Source: a virus. Taken from it: a stretch of 28,974 bases of DNA. Every line of letters starts with the position of its first letter. The stretch's first letter is position 1. The translations under genes were made by a program, and so were the position numbers. The notes under the pieces were generated by a model, which saw only the letters and a program-made list of their open reading frames with translations, was not told where the DNA came from and made no database searches. Shown here one piece after another: positions 13,243 through 19,323 of the stretch. The stretch lies in the IMG/VR virus record IMGVR_UViG_3300032331_003909, positions 1-28,974 of that record; one strand, given 5' to 3'.

Positions 13243-14136
13243 ATGTCAAAAAAGAGCGATATGAAAAATTTAGCCGATGCATATGATAGTATGTTGCTAA
13301 ATGAAGCGGTTAAACCAACTGAAAGCAATGAACCGATTAAACCATTAACTCCTGAAGAAAAGGCTTTCGGTGAAAGAGCTAGAGCCAATGGTAAGAACTG
13401 GACAGAGGCTCAAACGAGATTAATGTTCCAACGTCAAAATGAAATTAATACGCAAGGAACAAACTCTTCTACTACACAAACTCAGCAACCACAGCAACCC
13501 CAACCATCACAACTAGGTGGAACTGTTGGTTCTCAGTCTAATACAATTGGAAATGTTGCTAATACTGTTAAGCCAACGCAACCCGCTCAACCAACACAAA
13601 GTAATGATGATGAAGGTTATGAAGAAGTTGAAACTACTGTTGAAAGAATACCAAATGTGACTCAAACATATACTTCCCCTTCAGCAAACCAAGCACAAAG
13701 ACAACCATCACAACTAGGTGGAATTATTGGTTCTCAGTCTAATACAATTGGAGATGTTGGCGGTTTTGCTAAAGCACAAACAAATCGGCCTGTAGAAACT
13801 ACAGTACAACGAATTCCAAATGCAGTTACAACTACATCTATTGCTGCTGGAGATGATGAATTTGAACAAAATGATGAAGATGAGAGTGATGATGAAGGTT
13901 ATGAAGAAGTTGAAACTTCTGTAGAAAGAATACCAAATGCAACTCAAACCACATCTATTGCTGCTGGAGATGATGAAATCAAGCCATATCATAAAAAAAT
14001 TCAAGAAAAAATTAACATTTCTAAATTTTTAAAGCATCTTTCTGAAAAAAATTATTCGTCCGCGCATAAATATTTAAAAGCAATCGTGGACGATAAGGTG
14101 AAAACTAAAATTGCACAAAGAATTGCAAAAATTTAA
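13243..14136 (+). CDS. Probable prohead core/internal protein with internal repeats
   Basis: A 297-residue paralogue of the preceding gene, sharing N- and C-terminal ends: SDMKNLADAYDSMLLNE|A at the start and ISKFLKHLSEKNYSSAHKYL near the end. The middle is disordered and built from duplicated blocks: PSQLGGTVGSQSNTIG recurs 67 codons later as PSQLGGIIGSQSNTIG, DEGYEEVETTVERIPN recurs 94 codons later, and TTSIAAGDDE occurs twice. Such repeats point to expansion by slippage or recombination. A doubled TAAATA box lies 5 nt before the ATG; the box overlaps the previous stop codon. It probably forms part of the prohead core before the scaffold protein encoded next. Confidence 0.6.
   Translation: MSKKSDMKNLADAYDSMLLNEAVKPTESNEPIKPLTPEEKAFGERARANGKNWTEAQTRLMFQRQNEINTQGTNSSTTQTQQPQQPQPSQLGGTVGSQSNTIGNVANTVKPTQPAQPTQSNDDEGYEEVETTVERIPNVTQTYTSPSANQAQRQPSQLGGIIGSQSNTIGDVGGFAKAQTNRPVETTVQRIPNAVTTTSIAAGDDEFEQNDEDESDDEGYEEVETSVERIPNATQTTSIAAGDDEIKPYHKKIQEKINISKFLKHLSEKNYSSAHKYLKAIVDDKVKTKIAQRIAKI
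13501..13759 (+). repeat. Duplicated 58-base coding blocks
   Basis: The block at 13501-13558 recurs at 13702-13759 with few changes and in frame (offset 201 bases). It encodes PSQLGG..GSQSNTIG. A second in-frame duplication pairs 13606-13659 with 13888-13941 (offset 282 bases), encoding DDEGYEEVET.VERIPN. Confidence 0.85.
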
Positions 14137-14141
14137 AACAT

Positions 14142-14149
14142 AATAAATA
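14142..14149 (+). promoter_or_regulatory. Late-box-like AATAAATA overlapping the gp22 start codon
   Basis: The last A is the first base of ATG 14149, so a promoter here could not make an mRNA carrying the start codon. Either it is not a promoter or gp22 is read from upstream. Confidence 0.3.
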
Positions 14150-15024
14150 TGGATATCAAAAAGCAACTTAAAAAGGTAACTAAGGAACTTCTCAGCGAAG
14201 AATCTCTTAATGAGATTCAAGCTTCATTTGAAGCAGCAGTTGAAGAGAAGGCAAAAATCCAAGTAGCATCCGCTCTCGTAAAACAAGATGCTGACTACGC
14301 CAATAAACTCTCTCACCTATTGGAAGCAATCGATAAAGATCACACCAAGAAACTTCAAAAGGTTGTAAAAGCAATTGATATCAATCACGGTCAAAAATTA
14401 CAATCAATTGTTGAAAAATATCAAACCGCTCTTATTAGTGAAGCTGGTTCTTTCAAATCGAACATCATCAACGATGTTTCAACATACCTCGACGCATATG
14501 TTGAAGAAGCTCTTCCAAAAGCTCAAATTCAAGAGGCTGTTAACAACCGTAGAGCTAAAATCGTACTTGAACAAATCAAAGAATTTCTCGGTGTTGATAG
14601 TGCCGTTTCAAAGAAAGCTGTTAAATCAGCAATCATCGATGGTAAGAAACAAATCGATGAAGCGAATGGAAAATTTGCTGCAATTCAAAGAGAACACAAT
14701 GTCCTCGTTGAACGTTACAATCACATTGCTTCCGAACTTATTCTTGAAAAGAAAAGTGCTGGACTTAGCGATAAGAAAAAAGACTATATCAATCGCATTA
14801 TGAAAGGTAAGAGTGCTGAATTCATAAATGAAAACTATGATTATGCTCTAAATCTTTTTAATAAAAATGAAACCGAAAGGCTTCATGAACTAAAGGAAAG
14901 TGCCATTAGAAAAGCAGTGGCAACTAACGTAGATGTTCCTCAAATTCTTGAGGAAAAAACCCAAGTTAAACAAGAGGAAGAAGTTCAAATGAACCCATAC
15001 CTCAGAGAACTTTCCAAATACTAA
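14149..15024 (+). CDS. 22: Prohead core scaffolding protein, gp22-like
   Basis: A 291-residue, highly charged, almost entirely helical protein directly before the capsid gene, the same place and size as T4 gp22 (269 residues). It has long coiled-coil stretches (about residues 20-130 and 165-215), followed by the segment NRIMKGKSAEFINENYDYAL, which in gp22 proteins is the conserved region before the variable tail, and ends NPYLRELSKY. Possible protease sites of [L/I]-x-E type occur near the start (LLSEE, SLNEI), in keeping with destruction of scaffold on maturation. The AATAAATA upstream overlaps its ATG, so it may be read mainly from an earlier promoter. The scaffold role is strongly supported by context, less by sequence identity. 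Confidence 0.82.
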   Translation: MDIKKQLKKVTKELLSEESLNEIQASFEAAVEEKAKIQVASALVKQDADYANKLSHLLEAIDKDHTKKLQKVVKAIDINHGQKLQSIVEKYQTALISEAGSFKSNIINDVSTYLDAYVEEALPKAQIQEAVNNRRAKIVLEQIKEFLGVDSAVSKKAVKSAIIDGKKQIDEANGKFAAIQREHNVLVERYNHIASELILEKKSAGLSDKKKDYINRIMKGKSAEFINENYDYALNLFNKNETERLHELKESAIRKAVATNVDVPQILEEKTQVKQEEEVQMNPYLRELSKY

Positions 15025-15038
15025 TTTTAGCTGAGATA

Positions 15039-15045
15039 TTAAATA
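15039..15045 (+). promoter_or_regulatory. Late promoter box TTAAATA for leader peptide and capsid gene
   Basis: Four bases before the leader peptide ATG at 15050 and 51 bases before the capsid ATG. Confidence 0.8.
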
Positions 15046-15049
15046 ATTA

Positions 15050-15100
15050 ATGTCTGAATTAAGTCGAAAAAATAAAGGAGAAACACAAAAACGAATATGA
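15050..15100 (+). CDS. 16-codon leader peptide overlapping the capsid gene start
   Basis: A short ORF encoding MSELSRKNKGETQKRI starts four bases after a TTAAATA late box and ends TGA, overlapping the capsid start codon as ATGA. A GGAG purine run inside it (15077-15080) is 16 bases before the capsid ATG, too far to be an ideal Shine-Dalgarno site. If the late mRNA begins near 15050, this peptide would be translated first and ribosomes would reinitiate on the capsid gene. It is too short for coding statistics; evidence is the promoter spacing and the exact ATGA overlap. Confidence 0.5.
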   Translation: MSELSRKNKGETQKRI

Positions 15101-16593
15101 AATCTATACGCCCTACACAAGCCTATATTGACCAAACTCGCGCTGAAGCTCTTTTGGAGAAGTGGAAGCCAGTTCTGAATTATACTTCAGATAAGGTTGC
15201 CGCTATCGAAGACGATCATACCCGCCTCAATACTGCTATGCTTCTTGAAAACCAAGAACGCTGGTGCATTGAGGAATCCAACCAAGCTGGTGGAAGCTCT
15301 TCCGTTTTCGGAAGTGTTAACGCTGGTGGTTTTGGTGGTGCTGGAAATAACTTCCCCAACAGTTACCCTGCTGGTGATGTTTATGCCCAAGGTGATGCTC
15401 GTTTGCCAAAGATCCTCATCCCGATGATTCGCCGTACTTTCCCCGAATTGATTACTAATGAAATCGTAGGCGTTCAACCAATGGGCGGACCCGTTGGCCT
15501 CGCTTTCGCATTACGTTACAAGTACCTCGCCCAACAACTCGGTAATGATGGTGTTGATGGTTCTGGCATAAATGCTGGAACTAATCTCAACAACCCTCAA
15601 GCCCAAGCTGACGGCAAGGAACTCGGCTACCAATACCTCGACACCCGTTATACTGGCACTTCTAGTGCCAAGCTTTCTGGTGCTAGCGGAGCATATGCAA
15701 ATCTTTTCCCAATGGTTGGACAAGATCAAGGCGTTGCTCAACTTCTCGCAAACTTCGAATTGACAGGTAAAATCCCTCAAATTGAAGTTAGCTTCGAGAA
15801 GACCGCAGTCGAAGCTGGCACACGCCGCCTCGCTGCTCGCTGGTCTGTCGAATTGGAGCAAGACTTGAAGAATATGAATGGCATCGATATCGATACCGAA
15901 CTCACCAATGCAATGTCTTACGAATTGCAAGCTGAGATCGACCGTGAGATGATCATGCGTATGATTCAAACTTCTCTCAATGCTGGCTTTGGCGTTGGAT
16001 ACTCCGTATGGAGTCCTGCCTCTGCTGATGGTCGTTGGTTAGTTGAACGTAATCGTGATTTCTATCAACGTTTAATCATCGAAGCTAACCGTATTGCAAT
16101 CCGCAACCGCCGTGGTGCAGCAAACTTCATCGTTTGTACCCCTCGCGTTGCAGCAATCCTCGAAATGTTACCCGAATTCCAATGGGTTCCAGTTCAAGGC
16201 AATGTTAATACTCAGCCTGTCGGTGTTGCAAAAGTTGGTAATCTCGGAGGAAGGTTTAATGTTTACCGTGACACTCGTACAGAAGCTCAATTTGAGCAAG
16301 GTCGTAGTTCCACTTACCTTTCACCAGGCCAAGTTCGTCCAAATCGCGTCGAATATGCTTTGCTTGGTTACAAAGGTCCAGAGTTCTATGATACTGGTAT
16401 TATCTATTGCCCTTACATCCCTGTGATGATCCAAAGGACAATCGGCACTAATGATTTTTCACCTCGCGTGGGTCTTATGACCCGCTACGGAGTGGTGGAT
16501 TCAATTTTTGGCGCGAATTTATACTACCACACAATTCTGTTAGCAGGTCTAGGTGAAGCATTTACACCAGCGAATACCTCGGTCTACTTCTAA
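15097..16593 (+). CDS. 23: Major capsid protein, gp23-like
   Basis: A 498-residue HK97-fold major capsid protein of the T4 gp23 type. The N-terminal helix AEALLEKWKPVLN (from residue 16) matches the gp23 delta-domain start (AELLNKWKPLL in T4). Further matches are PMIRRTFPELITNEIVGVQPMGGPVG, ARWSVELEQDLKNMNGIDID, NFIVCTPRVAAILE, YALLGYKGPEFYDTGIIYCPYIP and PRVGLMTRYG. A CIEE|S site at residue 60 is close to the T4 processing site at residue 65 and predicts removal of about 60 residues by the prohead protease. Codons are richer in C and G at third positions than in its neighbours, as expected of the most strongly expressed gene. A rho-independent terminator follows at 16617. Confidence 0.97.
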   Translation: MKSIRPTQAYIDQTRAEALLEKWKPVLNYTSDKVAAIEDDHTRLNTAMLLENQERWCIEESNQAGGSSSVFGSVNAGGFGGAGNNFPNSYPAGDVYAQGDARLPKILIPMIRRTFPELITNEIVGVQPMGGPVGLAFALRYKYLAQQLGNDGVDGSGINAGTNLNNPQAQADGKELGYQYLDTRYTGTSSAKLSGASGAYANLFPMVGQDQGVAQLLANFELTGKIPQIEVSFEKTAVEAGTRRLAARWSVELEQDLKNMNGIDIDTELTNAMSYELQAEIDREMIMRMIQTSLNAGFGVGYSVWSPASADGRWLVERNRDFYQRLIIEANRIAIRNRRGAANFIVCTPRVAAILEMLPEFQWVPVQGNVNTQPVGVAKVGNLGGRFNVYRDTRTEAQFEQGRSSTYLSPGQVRPNRVEYALLGYKGPEFYDTGIIYCPYIPVMIQRTIGTNDFSPRVGLMTRYGVVDSIFGANLYYHTILLAGLGEAFTPANTSVYF

Positions 16594-16616
16594 TAGAAGT
16601 CAAGGCAAAACTCTAG

Positions 16617-16651
16617 AAAGCCAAGAAGAAATTCTTGGCTTTCTTTTTTTT
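16617..16651 (+). terminator. Rho-independent terminator after the capsid gene
   Basis: A perfect 11 bp stem (16617-16627 with 16632-16642) closed by a GAAA tetraloop, followed by C and then a run of eight T. It ends transcripts of the gp22-gp23 region 24 bases after the capsid stop codon and separates them from the convergent endonuclease gene, whose stop lies just beyond. Confidence 0.93.
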
Positions 16652-16652
16652 A

Positions 16653-17222
16653 TTAAAAATCACAAATTTCTTCTATTTCTTTTAAATATTTTTTAAAAAA
16701 CCAACTTGGAACAACAGATTCTATGTTTGTTTTGTAAATTTCTTTAATAAGAGAAAACGCAACTTCATTTTTTACATTGTGTGATAATTCTGAAAATTCT
16801 TTTTCAAATCTTTCAATACCAAGATGACAATATCCAGATGGATATTTTTTAGATTTAATAAAACCATGTTTGAAATCTGTATTAATCTCAATAAAGTCAA
16901 ACGGTGTAAATTTTTTAATAGTTTCTGGTTTTAGTTGAATAAAATATGGAATTCTATACATATGCCATCCCCTATCTTCACATTCCATGTCTTTATATTT
17001 GTCGTTAATTATTGTTTTAGGATTTTGATAATGAAAGTGACTGTCAAATTCAAAAACAACAGTTTCACCATGATAATCGAATATTACATCCCATTCAAAT
17101 TTTTTTTGATACTTATCTTTTTCATTAAATCTTAAATTTTCAACAAATTCAATTTGTGAAATGATATTTTGGAGCTTGGATTCTGTTAGAAATCCATCGT
17201 ATTTAATTTTTTGTTTTTTCAT
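16653..17222 (-). CDS. PD-(D/E)xK / Vsr-like endonuclease, probably free-standing homing type
   Basis: A 189-residue protein with a restriction-endonuclease-like core: FEWDVIFDYHGETVVFEFDS followed by HFHYQNP, a downstream K-D-x-E-C-E-D-R stretch and GWHMYRIPYF. This strand-turn-strand with D and E-F-D-x-H, then a helix and a final strand, is the pattern of Vsr/DUF559-like nucleases, several of which are phage homing enzymes. The frame is open to an ATG at 17261, but that ATG lies in the -35 element of a good sigma70-like promoter, so ATG 17222 is chosen. It is AT-rich, lies opposite to the flanking capsid gene, has no late box, and is bounded by terminators on both sides. Cleavage target unknown. 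Confidence 0.65.
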   Translation of the reverse strand: MKKQKIKYDGFLTESKLQNIISQIEFVENLRFNEKDKYQKKFEWDVIFDYHGETVVFEFDSHFHYQNPKTIINDKYKDMECEDRGWHMYRIPYFIQLKPETIKKFTPFDFIEINTDFKHGFIKSKKYPSGYCHLGIERFEKEFSELSHNVKNEVAFSLIKEIYKTNIESVVPSWFFKKYLKEIEEICDF

Positions 17223-17232
17223 ATGAGAATAT

Positions 17233-17261
17233 AGTATATTACATGAATCAAAAAAAGTCAA
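17233..17261 (-). promoter_or_regulatory. Sigma70-like promoter for the endonuclease gene
   Basis: On the minus strand TTGACT (17261-17256), a 17-base spacer and TATACT (17238-17233), one mismatch each from the bacterial -35 and -10 consensus. Predicted transcription start is near 17226, only a few bases before the ATG at 17222. It is the only well-matched host-type promoter noticed, in contrast to the late boxes of the other genes. Confidence 0.7.
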
Positions 17262-17266
17262 AAATA

Positions 17267-17299
17267 AAAAACCCCTTGGTTTATTACCAAGGGGTTTTT
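17267..17299. terminator. Bidirectional rho-independent terminator
   Basis: A 14 bp perfect stem (17267-17280 with 17286-17299) with a 5-base loop. The GC-rich core CCCCTTGG is flanked by A residues on the left and T residues on the right, so it has a U-run in either direction. Its main use is to end the minus-strand transcript of the acidic protein gene at 17321. Confidence 0.92.
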
Positions 17300-17320
17300 C
17301 TTTATATATTGTTCTATTTC

Positions 17321-18169
17321 TTATTGATCAAAGAGTGATTTACCAGTCTTGAGGCTTCCAACTTTGTTCTTGGAAGGATTGGTAAGTTCCGACTTATGAT
17401 CGAGAGGGTGTTTACCAGTTTCTGTTCCAACTGTATCAGTTACCTTTGCATCAGCCTTACCAGAAGAAGCCTTGATATTACCAGCGGCAGCAAATCCTTT
17501 TTGGAGCTTGTGACCAGCGGAATCTGGAAGTTTTTCGATGTCGGTTGTTTCATACATACCTTGTTCATCTTCTTCTTCGGCATCTCCATCTTCATCGGAA
17601 TCAACTCCGAGGTCTTCTAAATCTGTGTCAGATTCATCAGAACCTTCGTCTTCGCCCATTGAATCGGCTACTTGTTGAAGAAGGTCGATTGCCTTTTGAA
17701 GCATTTCTTTGGGTGATTCAGTTGATTCGTCGCTATCGGAATCAGTTTCGCTATCAACGTCAAAGTCTTCGACATCTCCAGCAGAACCTTCTGGTCCCAT
17801 TCCAATGCCTGTGTTTAAGTTAAGTTCGTCATTCTTCATGACATCTTCGTAGAGTTTATCAAATATGCTCATAAATTTATTTATATCTTGTTCATCTAAT
17901 TTTTTGGTTTTTTGTGAAAATTTTTCATTTTTCTTTGCCTTAGTGAGATTTTTTACATTTTGAGGTCCACCCTTTTTAAATGTAGAAGGCTCTTTTACGA
18001 CTTCTTCGGATCTTTTAAATGTATCTTTTGGAAATTTGGCCTTGACTTTTTGGCTTTTCTTTTTAGTGGATACTGATTCATTGATTTGTGTAGCATCTGC
18101 TGCACTAGCTTGTTGCATTGCACGGTAAATATTACCAATGTCTTTGATTGATTTTGATCTGTTCATCAT
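17321..18169 (-). CDS. Acidic disordered protein, probable head core component
   Basis: A 282-residue protein without a recognised family. The first 30 residues, SIKDIGNIYRAMQQ to ATQINE|S, resemble the tags of other internal-protein candidates but are longer, with an INE|S site. A basic stretch (residues 32-90, many K) follows, then a very acidic central region (about residues 120-215, runs of D, E and S such as DSDEDGDAEEEDEQG) with an embedded helix EMLQKAIDLLQQVADSMG, and a Gly/Ser/Lys-rich tail ending GKSLFDQ. Strong acidity next to capsid genes recalls T4 gp67. A CATAAATA box (minus strand) lies 11 nt upstream; the terminator at 17299 ends it. Start may be either Met of ATGATG. Confidence 0.5.
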   Translation of the reverse strand: MMNRSKSIKDIGNIYRAMQQASAADATQINESVSTKKKSQKVKAKFPKDTFKRSEEVVKEPSTFKKGGPQNVKNLTKAKKNEKFSQKTKKLDEQDINKFMSIFDKLYEDVMKNDELNLNTGIGMGPEGSAGDVEDFDVDSETDSDSDESTESPKEMLQKAIDLLQQVADSMGEDEGSDESDTDLEDLGVDSDEDGDAEEEDEQGMYETTDIEKLPDSAGHKLQKGFAAAGNIKASSGKADAKVTDTVGTETGKHPLDHKSELTNPSKNKVGSLKTGKSLFDQ

Positions 18170-18180
18170 AGGTTTTAATG

Positions 18181-18188
18181 TATTTATG
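18181..18188 (-). promoter_or_regulatory. Late promoter box CATAAATA
   Basis: Minus strand, eleven bases before the acidic protein ATG at 18169. Confidence 0.72.
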
Positions 18189-18211
18189 TTTTTGATGTGT
18201 GAAAATGCAAA

Positions 18212-18799
18212 CTATTGAAAATAAATTTTAAACACTAAATTAGTTGGATTTGGTTTTTTATCTTTTATATGGCTTTTCCCAACCCAATACTTTTCAAAAT
18301 CATCTTCCACATAAGGCGTTTCTTCCTTTGTTCTATTATTTAAAACAAATGTTACAAATCCCTTTTCATTTGATTCTTTTAAAAGTTTTCTGAAAAATTC
18401 TTTACCTTTTGTATTTGCAACTTGATCCAACGTCACACTAGAAAAAATTTGTGAAAAATAATTCAAAAAAACTCGCCTCAAAAAACCTTTAGTATCTTCT
18501 GATTTTCTTTGTGCAACAGTTTTGCTGATCATTCCTCCATCAGCGTCTATTGAAAATTCAACATATGCATTTGCTACATTATTTTTGATGAAACAAAAAT
18601 ATGAATATTTCTGATCAATCGTATTTTTATATACTTCTACACCTTCAAAAGAATTGAGTTTTTCTCCATTTTCAAAACAACTCTTTACAATTTCTTCATT
18701 TTTCGATTCATCGTTTAAATCTATTGGCAAAATTTTTTCGAAAAAAATAGGATTTTCGTTTAACAACAGTTGTTTGACTAAAGTATTAAAGTTTTTCAT
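18212..18799 (-). CDS. Unknown protein with head-targeting-like N terminus
   Basis: A 195-residue protein. The start MKNFNTLVKQLLLNE|N fits the tag motif (F, hydrophobic helix, LNE at residues 13-15). The remainder is a compact alpha/beta domain: YFCFIKNNVANAYVEFSIDA, then a helix GFLRRVFLNYFSQIF, then KGKEFFRKLLKES with GFVTFVLNN. This alternation, especially the G-K-x-F-F-x-x-L-L helix after a strand, faintly recalls acetyltransferase-like folds but lacks a convincing acetyl-CoA signature. Its start overlaps the end of the next upstream gene by 14 bases, so the two are co-transcribed. Function unknown. Confidence 0.6.
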   Translation of the reverse strand: MKNFNTLVKQLLLNENPIFFEKILPIDLNDESKNEEIVKSCFENGEKLNSFEGVEVYKNTIDQKYSYFCFIKNNVANAYVEFSIDADGGMISKTVAQRKSEDTKGFLRRVFLNYFSQIFSSVTLDQVANTKGKEFFRKLLKESNEKGFVTFVLNNRTKEETPYVEDDFEKYWVGKSHIKDKKPNPTNLVFKIYFQ

Positions 18800-19268
18800 A
18801 AAGTCTGATTAAAGATTCATTATTTGTAAAAAATAATATTTTTTCATTATCTCTGTTGATTGAAATAAAGGTTTTTGAGAAATTTGTCTCCAAATCAAAT
18901 GCCTTGTCATGTGTTGTTGGTAGTTCTATTGCAACCGTTTCGTTTTGATTTATTATTTCTTCACTACATCGCATAAGCTCTTTGATAATAATTTCAACAT
19001 CATCTTTTTCGTTGTAATTTTTAAATTTTACATAGGTTATGGAGTCGAAAGAAATATTTTCTATAAAATTTTCAAAATGGTTAATTAAATTTTTATCAGA
19101 AAAAAACCTATCATCTATATAATCTATTAAAACTCTAACTCCAGAATATTCTTCTTGAGTGATTATACCTACGACTGTTGAATTAATAGTTTCAAATTTT
19201 TCTGAAAATTCTCCAAAAAGACCGCACATCGCATTATTATTCTTTGAATATTTTGGAAATATTTTCAT
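18786..19268 (-). CDS. Unknown small alpha/beta protein
   Basis: A 160-residue protein that I do not recognise. It alternates short strands and helices (TVVGIITQEEYSGVRVLIDYI, SFDSITYVKF, ETVAIELPTT, NEKILFFTNN), suggesting a single alpha/beta domain with no membrane segment. It has no clear [L/I]-x-E tag, unlike its neighbours. The ATG at 19268 lies 8 nt after a minus-strand GTAAATA box (19277-19283); a second Met at residue 14 is also possible. It is the first gene of the three-gene minus-strand late unit and shares a 55-base divergent promoter region with the terminase gene. Confidence 0.55.
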   Translation of the reverse strand: MKIFPKYSKNNNAMCGLFGEFSEKFETINSTVVGIITQEEYSGVRVLIDYIDDRFFSDKNLINHFENFIENISFDSITYVKFKNYNEKDDVEIIIKELMRCSEEIINQNETVAIELPTTHDKAFDLETNFSKTFISINRDNEKILFFTNNESLIRLYEKL

Positions 19269-19276
19269 CTTTGGAT

Positions 19277-19283
19277 TATTTAC
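19277..19283 (-). promoter_or_regulatory. Late promoter box GTAAATA
   Basis: Minus strand, eight bases before ATG 19268; divergent from the terminase box. Confidence 0.65.
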
Positions 19284-19310
19284 AATTTCTCTTTATTTTT
19301 CCAATACCCT

Positions 19311-19317
19311 CTAAATA
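19311..19317 (+). promoter_or_regulatory. Late promoter box CTAAATA
   Basis: Six bases before the terminase ATG at 19324. Confidence 0.8.
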
Positions 19318-19323
19318 TTTGAA

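Noticed and set aside
11243-14136. CRISPR array or diversity-generating retroelement
   Set aside because: Only two hairpins without spacer-repeat periodicity, and no reverse transcriptase or template/variable repeat pair is present.
17223-17261. Upstream start (ATG 17261) of the endonuclease gene
   Set aside because: It lies in the -35 element of the promoter, so it would not be on the transcript.
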